The notes beneath the pieces are model-generated. The model saw only the letters and a program-made list of their open reading frames with translations. It was not told where the DNA came from and did no database searches. 64,000 nucleotides of DNA, taken from contig NZ_LNYT01000003.1 of assembly GCF_001468125.1 (NCBI RefSeq), positions 82,649-146,648 on the forward strand. Reading direction: 5' to 3'. Each line of letters starts with the position of its first letter. Position 1 is the first letter of the stretch. Source of the stretch: Legionella rubrilucens. GTDB taxonomy: Bacteria; Pseudomonadota; Gammaproteobacteria; Legionellales; Legionellaceae. Below, one piece after another: positions 46,845 to 56,459 of the stretch. A program made the translations under genes and the position numbers.

Positions 46845-49325
46845 GTGCCGCATAGCTTGATTGTGTTTGCGCTGATTGGCGTATCGCTTTGGTTACTGTC
46901 CAGGCAGGCATCGATTGTCGTTTGGGCAATCAGTTATGCCATTCTTACGGGCTTGTACATTCAGTATGGCTCTGTGAGCCTGGTGACACAGGGGATCCTT
47001 TGCCTGTTGACGGCAACCTTTGTTTTGGCCTCGATTCGCCCTCTACGCCGCAATCTTCTGTCTCGCCGCTTATTTGCCCGAATCAGCAAGGAAATGCCGG
47101 TCATGTCGGCCACGGAACGTGAGGCGCTCGAAGCGGGCACTATCACCTGGGAAGGGGATTTATTCAGCGGCGCACCTGATTTTAATAAGTTGCTTAAAGC
47201 CCCCACCATCCATTTTACAGCCGAAGAACAAGCCTTCATGGATGGACCGCTTAACGAGCTCTGCCGCATGATTGACGATTGGGATATTACTCATAATCGG
47301 GCGGACATGCCTCCTGAAATGTGGCAATTTATTAAGGAAAAGGGCTTTTTCGGCATGATCATTCCCAAGGAGTACGGTGGGCTTGATTTTTCTGCCAGTG
47401 CGCAGGCCGCAATATTGTCGCGAATTTATGGACGCTCAGTCACGGTGGCGTCAACCATCTCGGTGCCTAATTCCTTAGGCCCTGCGGAGTTGCTGCTTAA
47501 ATACGGTACCAAAGAGCAAAAGGACTATTATCTGCCCCGTCTTGCCGATGGCCGCGAGATTCCCTGCTTTGCTCTAACCGGGCCCAGTGCGGGTTCTGAT
47601 GCGGCGTCCATGCCGGATAAAGGCATTGTCTGCCGGCAAACCGTGGATGGTCAGGAGGTGCTGGGGGTCCGTCTTACCTGGAATAAACGATACATTACGC
47701 TATGCCCCATTGCCACCGTGATTGGCCTGGCATTCAGGATGTTCGATCCGGACAATCTGTTAGGCAAGGGGAGCGATGTGGGAATCAGTTGCGCCCTGAT
47801 TCCTGCCAAAACCCCGGGTGTAATCAGAGGCCGCCGCCACTTTCCGCTCAATACTGCCTTTATGAACGGTCCTACCCAGGGCAAGGATGTTTTTATTCCC
47901 ATGGATTACCTTATCGGGGGTGCCGCAATGGCTGGGAATGGCTGGCGCATGTTAATGGAGTGCTTAAGCGCAGGCCGTGCGATTTCCTTACCTTCCAGCA
48001 GTCTGGGCGGATCACAGGCAGCCGCTTTGGCCACCGGCGCCTATGCACGCGTTCGTAAACAATTTAATACGGCCATCGCCAATTTTGAAGGTATCGAGGA
48101 ACCGCTGGCCCGCATTGCCGCCAACGCGTACCTCATTGACGCGGCATTAACCATGACTGCCGCCGCCATTGATCACGGTGCCAAGCCGTCTGTGGCGGGT
48201 GCCATTCTTAAATACCATACCACGGAACGCGCCAGACGGGTTGCGCTTGATGCGATGGATATTCACGGCGGTAAGGGCATTTGCCTGGGGCCGAATAATT
48301 ACATGGGACGAGGTTATCAAAGCGCTCCCATTGGAATCACGGTGGAGGGAGCCAATATCCTCACGCGCAGCCTGATTATTTTTGGTCAGGGCGCTGTTCG
48401 CTGCCACCCCTATATTTTCAAGGAAATTGAAAGCGTGCGGGAAAATAATCTTGCCCTCTTTGACAAAGCCTTTTGGGGGCATGGTGCGTTTATGCTGGCT
48501 AATTTTACCAAATCCGTGTTGTTTAATCTGACGGGTGCCTATTTCACACGTGCGCCCCGCAGCCGGGTAAGACGTTATTATCAATTGATTCATCGCTACA
48601 GCAGCAATTTGGCCTTTGCTTCTGATTTTGCCATGACAGTCATTGGCGGTGAGCTTAAGCGCAAGGAGAAAATTTCTGCACGCTTAGGCGATGTTTTAAG
48701 CTACCTGTACCTGGCTTCCGCAGTGCTTAAGCGTTTTCACGATGATCATGAACCCGAAGCCGATTTGCCGTTGGTGGAGTGGTGCTGCCAGCATTTGTTT
48801 CATGAGTGTGACTTGGCCTTGCAGGGTGTCATGACCAACATGAAACCCCGTGCGGCACGGATAATATTGCGCGCAGTCATCAATCCCTGGGGTGGTTTAA
48901 GAAAACAACCTTCCGATCGTCTGGGACAACAACTGGCACGCTTGCTGACTAACCCTAATGAATCCCGCGATCGTTTAACACGTTTTGTGTTTAAAGAGGC
49001 CACGCCCAATTGCCCAATCGGACGCCTTGAGGCGGCATTTCGTAAAATCTGTGCAGTTGAGCCTTTGGAAAAACGCATTGCAGTCGCGGTAAAAGAGGGC
49101 ACACTGCGTGCGCTGACGTTGCTTGAGCAGATTGAGGAGGCGGAAAATGCCGGCATTCTGAGCAGCGAGCAGGCTGCTTTATTGAACGAAGCGGAACTTG
49201 CCCGCCAGCACGTCATTGCTGTAGATGATTTCAGCCATGATGAATTAAGCCGTACCGCTTTACAGACCGCTGCGAAAGCAAAAAAGCATGAGCCGAGCAA
49301 GGACGATATAACGGAAAACATTTAA
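46845..49325 (+). CDS. fadE: FadE-type acyl-CoA dehydrogenase
   Basis: First enzyme of the beta-oxidation cycle, oxidising acyl-CoA to 2-enoyl-CoA with FAD. Two N-terminal hydrophobic helices (residues ~2-65) anchor it to the membrane, as in E. coli FadE. The catalytic core has CFALTGPSAGSDAA and VEGANILTRSLIIFGQGAVR, the latter with the conserved Glu. The C-terminal ~280 residues are the FadE-specific DUF1974 extension. It is 826 aa (E. coli 814). The start is GTG 46845, with AAAAGGAGAG upstream. It is monocistronic. Confidence 0.93.
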   Translation: MPHSLIVFALIGVSLWLLSRQASIVVWAISYAILTGLYIQYGSVSLVTQGILCLLTATFVLASIRPLRRNLLSRRLFARISKEMPVMSATEREALEAGTITWEGDLFSGAPDFNKLLKAPTIHFTAEEQAFMDGPLNELCRMIDDWDITHNRADMPPEMWQFIKEKGFFGMIIPKEYGGLDFSASAQAAILSRIYGRSVTVASTISVPNSLGPAELLLKYGTKEQKDYYLPRLADGREIPCFALTGPSAGSDAASMPDKGIVCRQTVDGQEVLGVRLTWNKRYITLCPIATVIGLAFRMFDPDNLLGKGSDVGISCALIPAKTPGVIRGRRHFPLNTAFMNGPTQGKDVFIPMDYLIGGAAMAGNGWRMLMECLSAGRAISLPSSSLGGSQAAALATGAYARVRKQFNTAIANFEGIEEPLARIAANAYLIDAALTMTAAAIDHGAKPSVAGAILKYHTTERARRVALDAMDIHGGKGICLGPNNYMGRGYQSAPIGITVEGANILTRSLIIFGQGAVRCHPYIFKEIESVRENNLALFDKAFWGHGAFMLANFTKSVLFNLTGAYFTRAPRSRVRRYYQLIHRYSSNLAFASDFAMTVIGGELKRKEKISARLGDVLSYLYLASAVLKRFHDDHEPEADLPLVEWCCQHLFHECDLALQGVMTNMKPRAARIILRAVINPWGGLRKQPSDRLGQQLARLLTNPNESRDRLTRFVFKEATPNCPIGRLEAAFRKICAVEPLEKRIAVAVKEGTLRALTLLEQIEEAENAGILSSEQAALLNEAELARQHVIAVDDFSHDELSRTALQTAAKAKKHEPSKDDITENI

Positions 49326-49619
49326 CCTCTGCTGCGTGCTCGGGGCCTGCTGCTTCTCAATGGTGAGGCGGCAGTGACTCCGTATAAGCCAACTCTGCCC
49401 CAGATCTTATGACGATATGTTACCTGGCTGTGTTCCTGTGGGTGCCGTTTTGCCTGTATTCCTTGTCCTTATGAACCCAGCCATGCACATGCCTTATCCA
49501 TATGGAACTGTGCAAGCTGATAGACAAATTACACGAGAAAGATGAGCGTCAAAAAATTGAGGGAAAGGAAAAGTAATCCGGGATTCAGATTTCAGTAGCC
49601 AGTCGTCAAGAGGAACGAG

Positions 49620-49883
49620 TTAAATTTCTTCCAAAGCTTCATCCGGCATGGTGACATTTAACTCCAACACCGCACTGTCACCCATCCGCTCCAGATTAAC
49701 ACTGACTTTGTCTCGTGTGACTGGGATGTATTTGGCAATCACTGCCAGAATTTCTTCCTGGAGTTTGGGCAAATAATCCGGTGTATTTCGCTGAGTCCGC
49801 TCATGAGAAATAATGATCTGCAAACGTTCTTTTGCAACGGATGCGGTACTGGTGCGTTTTCTTAAGTAGTTGAATATGCTCAT
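49620..49883 (-). CDS. minE: MinE, topological specificity factor
   Basis: Stimulates MinD ATPase and drives Min oscillation that places the Z ring at midcell. The N-terminal [10 protein letters not shown] is the membrane-targeting part, and the [16 protein letters not shown] helix contacts MinD. It is 87 aa (E. coli 88). It overlaps minD by 4 bp. The 294-bp gap downstream (49326-49619) contains no gene I can support. Confidence 0.94.
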   Translation of the reverse strand: MSIFNYLRKRTSTASVAKERLQIIISHERTQRNTPDYLPKLQEEILAVIAKYIPVTRDKVSVNLERMGDSAVLELNVTMPDEALEEI

Positions 49884-50710
49884 GCTGGAACATCCTCCTT
49901 GTTTTTACCGAACAACCGGCGCAAAATGCCTTTACGCTCATTGCTGACAAAACGCATGGGCCTGCTTTCGCCCAGGAAACGAGCAATCGCATCCTGGTAG
50001 GCCAGACCTGCGTCACTGGTTTCATCAAGAATAACAGGGGTCCCTGTATTAGATGCTTTTAACACGGCTTTTGATTCGGGAATTACCCCAATCAGCGGGA
50101 TAGCAAGAATTTCTTTAACGTCTTCCACCGATAACATTTCACCCTTTTCAACACGCTCGGGATCGTAGCGAGTCAAAAGCAAATGTTCCTGGACAGGAGC
50201 TTCATTATTAATTGCCCGTTTGGTTTTACTGGCCAAAATACCCAGAATACGATCGGAGTCGCGAACGGAAGAGACCTCTGGGTTGGTTACAACAATGGCA
50301 TGATCCGCGAAATGCATGGCCATCAATGCCCCGGTTTCAATGCCGGCCGGTGAGTCACAAACGATGTACTCAAACTCCTTCGCTAATTCATTGAGTATCT
50401 TTTCCACGCCTTCAACGGTTAAAGCGTCCTTATCGCGGGTTTGTGACGCGGGCAGGATGCAGAGATCGGGGACGCGTTTGTCTTTGATTAAAGCCTGGTT
50501 AAGGCTGGCTTCGCCATTGATGACATTAATAAAGTCATAAACGACACGCCGTTCGCACCCCATGATGATATCAAGATTTCGTAAACCAATATCAAAGTCA
50601 ATGACAACGGTTTTGTGCCCGCGAAGAGCAAGTCCTGATGAAAAAGCCGCAGAAGTGGTAGTTTTTCCAACGCCGCCTTTACCTGAAGTCACAACGATTA
50701 TCTTAGCCAA
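49880..50710 (-). CDS. minD: MinD, septum-site determining ATPase
   Basis: Deviant Walker A ATPase that recruits MinC to the membrane. The P loop [10 protein letters not shown] carries Lys11 and Lys16, and the C-terminal membrane-binding amphipathic helix is present ([11 protein letters not shown]). It is 276 aa (E. coli 270). It is the first gene of a minDE pair; minC, normally directly upstream, is not here. It is divergent from panD across about 220 bp. Confidence 0.95.
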   Translation of the reverse strand: MAKIIVVTSGKGGVGKTTTSAAFSSGLALRGHKTVVIDFDIGLRNLDIIMGCERRVVYDFINVINGEASLNQALIKDKRVPDLCILPASQTRDKDALTVEGVEKILNELAKEFEYIVCDSPAGIETGALMAMHFADHAIVVTNPEVSSVRDSDRILGILASKTKRAINNEAPVQEHLLLTRYDPERVEKGEMLSVEDVKEILAIPLIGVIPESKAVLKASNTGTPVILDETSDAGLAYQDAIARFLGESRPMRFVSNERKGILRRLFGKNKEDVPA

Positions 50711-50854
50711 CTCGGAACCTTCCTGTTAAAAGACTTGTTAACACTTTGCGTTCCAGTTTACACGTTATTGAATGAACAGTTCAAGCTCAACGGCTTAAAT
50801 CAGGCAATATATTTTTGATGCTGTCAACAAAAAAGTCGTCCGCTTCAGGGCCTA

Positions 50855-50883
50855 TTGTTTTTAACAGAAACTGCACCTAAAAT
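50855..50883 (+). promoter_or_regulatory. Possible panD promoter
   Basis: TTGTTT and TAAAAT (a 5/6 -10 match) are separated by 17 bp, about 50 bp before panD in the 220-bp minD-panD gap. The -35 hexamer matches at only three positions, so this is tentative. Confidence 0.4.
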
Positions 50884-50930
50884 CCGCACACTTTTGGTCA
50901 ATAAAGAACATTCATTTTAAGGGTCGTATG

Positions 50931-51317
50931 ATGTATCGCAAAATGTTGAAATCGAAAATCCATCGTGCCCGCGTAACGCACGCGGATCTGGATTACGAAG
51001 GCAGTATCACCATTTCACCGGAATTATTAAAAGCGGCCGATATTTTACCTTATGAAGCGGTGAATGTGTGGAATGTAACGGCTGGTACGCGATTTGAAAC
51101 CTATGCCATTGCCGGTGAGGAAAATTCCACCGCCATTTGTGTCAATGGCGCTGCGGCTCATCTGGTCACTCCCGGCGATTTAATTATTATTGCCTCCTTC
51201 ATCCAACTCAGTGAGGAGAAGTGCGCGCCATTTAAACCGACGGTGGTGTTTGTCGATGAGCATAACCGGTTTAGAGAAATTCGCCCGGAGACCTTGCCTG
51301 ATTTATGTGAAGCCTAA
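50931..51317 (+). CDS. panD: Aspartate 1-decarboxylase proenzyme
   Basis: Pyruvoyl enzyme that makes beta-alanine for pantothenate and CoA. The self-cleavage site YEGSITI falls at Gly24-Ser25 when translation starts at the second of two adjacent ATGs, which matches the canonical numbering; I therefore start at 50931 (128 aa) rather than 50928. The GAAAHLV region supplies the pyruvoyl pocket. It is monocistronic, followed by a strong hairpin. Confidence 0.93.
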   Translation: MYRKMLKSKIHRARVTHADLDYEGSITISPELLKAADILPYEAVNVWNVTAGTRFETYAIAGEENSTAICVNGAAAHLVTPGDLIIIASFIQLSEEKCAPFKPTVVFVDEHNRFREIRPETLPDLCEA

Positions 51318-51322
51318 GCAAC

Positions 51323-51346
51323 AATCCCTTCCATGGGGAAGGGATT
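51323..51346. terminator. Bidirectional hairpin between panD and the small lipoprotein gene
   Basis: A perfect 10-bp stem (AATCCCTTCC / GGAAGGGATT) with a 4-nt loop lies 5 bp after panD and 7 bp beyond the stop of the convergent lipoprotein gene. Moderately T-rich sequence follows on both sides. It probably serves both genes. Confidence 0.6.
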
Positions 51347-51352
51347 TGTTCA

Positions 51353-51493
51353 TTACCAACTGCTTGAGCCGCAGCAGCCATAGGTTGAAATATTGGGTTC
51401 GTTGTAAGGATTGGAACAACAGCTTCGATACCCGCATCCGGACAGGCTGGTTGTTATTAAAGCAATCAAAGACACAAAAAGTATCTTCTTCAT
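51353..51493 (-). CDS. 46-residue lipoprotein, small overlooked gene
   Basis: A short minus-strand gene I translated directly: 46 codons from ATG 51493 with AAGGA upstream. The protein has a basic start (MKKIL), a hydrophobic core and a lipobox LSGC with Cys20, followed by only 26 mature residues with two Cys-Cys pairs and a Trp near the end. The signal and RBS make a real gene likely. It is convergent with panD and divergent from the GST gene. No family is recognised. Confidence 0.7.
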   Translation of the reverse strand: MKKILFVSLIALITTSLSGCGYRSCCSNPYNEPNISTYGCCGSSSW

Positions 51494-51652
51494 AGCGGCT
51501 TCCTTGTCAATTGTGTATGTTAAGTATATGACCTGATTTTAAATAATACAAATTCAGGTTTCATTTTGAATTCAAATGCTTGCGATAAACACTTGCAGGA
51601 TGAATTGGATAGGAGTAAAACTAACTTCCCCCGTAAAAAAAGGAATTCAAAC

Positions 51653-52270
51653 ATGAAACTTTATTTCACTAAAGGCGCGTGTTCGCTGGCTGTAAGAATT
51701 GTTATCAATGAGATCGGCGTGGATTGCACGTACGAGTCAGTCAATTTGCAGGCAAAAAAAACGGAAAGCGGTAAAAATTACCTGGAAATTAATAAAAAAG
51801 GCGCGGTACCCGCTCTTCAAACAGACAAGGGTGAAATCCTGACTGAAAACGCGGTCATTCTTCAGTATCTGGCTGATACGTACGAGGCGAATAAATTGCT
51901 GCCGCCGCAGCATGATTTTGAGCGCTATCGGGTGCTCGAATGCGTCAATTACATCACCACCGAGATTCATAAGACCTTGGGCGCTCTTTTTAATCCGGCA
52001 ATGACGTCAGAAATCAGAGAAAAATTCACGTTGCCGACGCTTAAAACCAAATTTAACTACCTAAACTCTCTGCTGGATGGGCAGCCCTACCTGTGCGGCA
52101 ACCACCTGACTCTGCCTGATGCCTATTTATTTGTCATGTTAACCTGGACTTTCCATTTCAAAATCGATTTGCAGGAATGGCCGAATCTGGTTAAACATTT
52201 CAATAAATTAAGTCAGCATCCGTCGGTGGTTAAATCCTTGAACGAAGAGGGGATTGAGCTGGCGGGTTGA
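51653..52270 (+). CDS. Beta-class glutathione S-transferase
   Basis: Cytosolic glutathione transferase. The N-terminal thioredoxin-like domain starts MKLYFTKGACSLAV, with Cys10 as in beta-class enzymes, and ILTENAVILQYL provides the glutathione gamma-Glu contact. The helical C-terminal domain carries the LTLPDAYLFVM motif. The ATG at 51653 has AAAGGAA upstream and gives 205 aa; the frame is open upstream without similarity. It is monocistronic. Confidence 0.88.
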   Translation: MKLYFTKGACSLAVRIVINEIGVDCTYESVNLQAKKTESGKNYLEINKKGAVPALQTDKGEILTENAVILQYLADTYEANKLLPPQHDFERYRVLECVNYITTEIHKTLGALFNPAMTSEIREKFTLPTLKTKFNYLNSLLDGQPYLCGNHLTLPDAYLFVMLTWTFHFKIDLQEWPNLVKHFNKLSQHPSVVKSLNEEGIELAG

Positions 52271-52433
52271 AGCTTATCTGCTGACAGTAGAACCCAATGC
52301 ATACCCTTTCCCGCTGGCGGGGAAGGGTGGTGTTCAGGTAAAGAAAACCTGGCATATTGCCATGTTCAGGTATATGATAGTTCCCCTGTTTCTGTTTAAA
52401 ATCAAGCCTATCCGTTAAAGCATTGGAGGACTT

Positions 52434-52838
52434 ATGCGAATTAACATGTTATTTTTGGCCGTTTTATTGTCCATTACGACGCTTATCACCGGTTGCAGCA
52501 AGGATATTCCGCCTGGTGATTATGATTCATCTGAAGTTGGCAAAATTAAAAAAGTCGTACCTGGGGTGATTATTTCCATGCGCCCAGTCCGTCTGCACAA
52601 CAAGGAAGCTGAAATCGGCATCACTCCCGGCTCTCGCTCCACAGTGCCCAGTTCGTCTTATTCTGACCCCACCATGAATCGTTCACACGGGTTTGAATAT
52701 GTGATTAAACTCAATAGCGGCAGCATTATTTCTGTCGTTCAGGCTGATACAGTCAAGCTGAAAGTGAAGCAGCCTATTTTAGTTATTTACGGCAGAAATA
52801 CCCGTGTCGTTCCCGATCATGGCAGCAACGATTATTAA
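52434..52838 (+). CDS. SlyB-like outer-membrane lipoprotein without the glycine zipper
   Basis: Lipoprotein with a lipobox ITGC (Cys21) and AGGA-containing RBS before the ATG. The mature part has a SlyB/Pcp-type pattern, with KKVVPGVIISMRPV and later YVIKLNSGSIISVVQ and PILVIYG. The glycine-zipper segment that usually lies between these blocks is replaced by a Ser/Pro/Thr-rich stretch. At 134 aa it is shorter than SlyB (155). A role in outer-membrane stability is inferred by family only. A hairpin follows. Confidence 0.75.
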   Translation: MRINMLFLAVLLSITTLITGCSKDIPPGDYDSSEVGKIKKVVPGVIISMRPVRLHNKEAEIGITPGSRSTVPSSSYSDPTMNRSHGFEYVIKLNSGSIISVVQADTVKLKVKQPILVIYGRNTRVVPDHGSNDY

Positions 52839-52842
52839 AAAG

Positions 52843-52861
52843 GGGCGGAACTATTCCGCCC
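52843..52861 (+). terminator. Hairpin after the SlyB-like gene
   Basis: A perfect 8-bp stem (GGGCGGAA / TTCCGCCC) with a 3-nt loop starts 4 bp after the stop. It has no T run, so termination is possible but not assured. Confidence 0.45.
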
Positions 52862-52936
52862 ATTGACAATTCCGTTCAAAAAATTAACCAGATGTTATTT
52901 ATCATTCTCTCCAATGGTTGTATAATATTCGGTTAA

Positions 52937-54429
<1,493 letters not shown>

Positions 54430-54430
<1 letters not shown>

Positions 54431-56010
54431 TGAGCAGTAATATCAAGCGGCAACTTCTTTTAATTCTTGATTTTGGTTCGCAATACACGCAATTGATTGC
54501 TCGCCGCGTGCGGGAAATGGGCGTGTACTGTGAAATTCATCCCTATGACCTCGATGAATCCGCGTTTAATGCGCTTTCACCCTGCGGCATTATCCTTTCC
54601 GGCGGTCCATCCACCGTGACTTTAAGTTGCAACCCCCGCGCTCCGGACTGGGTATTCACCTGCGGTTTGCCGGTGTTGGGGATTTGCTATGGCATGCAGA
54701 CCATGGCTGTTCAGTTAGGTGGTGAAGTGCAATCGTCTGACCTGCGTGAGTTTGGTTATGCAGAACTGCGTTTGCATGGGCATACCGAATTATTGCACCA
54801 CATTGAAGACAAGACCGACGCGGAAGGGAGGGCTTTGCTTGATGTGTGGATGAGTCATGGCGATAAGGTCACGCAATTGCCGCCCGGGTTCAAGGTGATC
54901 TGTGAAACGCGCAACGCACCCATTGCCGGTATGGCCAATGATGAACGCCGCCTGTACGGTTTGCAATTCCATCCTGAGGTGACTCATACTGTGCAAGGAT
55001 TACGCATACTGCAACGTTTCGTCGTTGATATCTGCCAGGCCAAAACCACCTGGACCGCTGATAATATTATTCAACAGGCCATTGACACCATTCGCCAGCA
55101 GGTGGGTGATGAACAGGTATTGCTTGGACTTTCCGGCGGTGTTGATTCGTCTGTCGTCGCGGCTCTGCTGCACCAGGCCATTGGCGATCAGTTGGTTTGT
55201 GTATTTGTTGATACTGGTCTTTTACGCTTAAACGAAGCGGAACAGGTGATGGCCATGTTTGGTCAGCACATGGGCATCCGCATCATTGCCGTGAATGCGG
55301 AAGACAGGTTTTTAGCGGCGTTAAATGGGGTTGATTGCCCAGAAACCAAGCGAAAAATCATCGGCCGGACCTTCATTGAAGTCTTTGATGATGAGGCAAA
55401 AAAATTGCCTGGCGTCAAATGGTTGGCCCAGGGGACCATTTATCCTGACGTCATTGAATCGGCCGCAACCAAAACCAATGGTGCGGCAGTAGTGATTAAA
55501 TCGCACCATAATGTTGGCGGCTTGCCAGAGACCTTGAATTTAAAACTACTGGAACCCATTCGCGAATTATTCAAAGACGAGGTTCGCAAAATTGGTCTGG
55601 AACTCGGTCTGCCTTACGACATGGTTTACCGCCATCCATTCCCGGGCCCCGGACTTGGTGTGCGAATTCTTGGTCAGGTGACGAAGGAGTATGCCGATAT
55701 TTTAAGGCAGGCGGACGCTATTTTTCTTGATGAATTAAAGAATGAAGGCCTTTATCATAAAGTGAGCCAGGCTTTTGCCGTTTTTTTGCCGGTCAAAAGC
55801 GTGGGTGTGATGGGCGACGGTCGTCGTTATGATTTCGTTATTTGTCTTCGGGCCGTCGAAACCATTGATTTTATGACAGCGCATTGGGCCCATTTACCCT
55901 GGGATTTTCTGGGCGCTGTTTCCAATCGCATTATTAATGAGGTGGCGGGTGTGTCCCGGGTAACTTACGACATATCCGGCAAGCCGCCAGCGACGATTGA
56001 ATGGGAATAA
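54430..56010 (+). CDS. guaA: GMP synthase (glutamine-hydrolysing)
   Basis: Converts XMP to GMP. The N-terminal class I glutaminase has [10 protein letters not shown] with nucleophile Cys and the FHPEVTHT His-Glu pair; the C-terminal ATP-pyrophosphatase has the P loop [11 protein letters not shown] and the dimerisation tail ending IEWE. It is 526 aa (E. coli 525). It overlaps tadA by 10 bp. Confidence 0.95.
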
Positions 56011-56459
56011 ACGACACGCACTGGATGCAAAAAGCCTATGAACTGGCATGGACGGCCAAACAGGCCGGCGAAGTGCCAGTCGGGGCTGTGCTTGTCGACC
56101 GCAATAACCAGCTGCTGGCGGCAGCCGGTAATCGCGTCATAGCCCAAACCGACCCCTGTGCCCATGCCGAAATTCTGGCCATTCGTGAAGCAGCACACAA
56201 GCAAGCCAATTTCAGGCTGCTGGATACTACCCTGTACGTCACTCTGGAGCCCTGTGTCATGTGTGCCGGAGCCATTGTTCATGCGCGCATCAAACGCCTT
56301 GTTTTTGCTGCACGTGATGTCAAAGCCGGTGCGGCCGGTTCAGTATATAATTTGCTCAAGGGGTATCCTTTAAATCACCCCGTGCAAATCGATGAAGGAT
56401 TTCTTGAAGCGGAATGCTCCGCGTTATTAAAAGATTTTTTTATGACTCGACGTTCGTAA
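56001..56459 (+). CDS. tadA: tRNA-specific adenosine deaminase
   Basis: Deaminates A34 to inosine in tRNA-Arg(ACG). The zinc-deaminase motifs CAHAEILAI (catalytic Glu) and PCVMCAGAI are intact. At 152 aa the ATG at 56001 is chosen, since family members carry a short helix before the conserved WM; it overlaps guaA by 10 bp. Its 3' end overlaps the convergent glnD 3' end by 20 bp. Confidence 0.92.
   Translation: MGINDTHWMQKAYELAWTAKQAGEVPVGAVLVDRNNQLLAAAGNRVIAQTDPCAHAEILAIREAAHKQANFRLLDTTLYVTLEPCVMCAGAIVHARIKRLVFAARDVKAGAAGSVYNLLKGYPLNHPVQIDEGFLEAECSALLKDFFMTRRS

Noticed and set aside
52299..52325. Terminator after the GST gene
   Set aside because: An imperfect CCC-rich hairpin is present, but the stem is mismatched and there is no T run.
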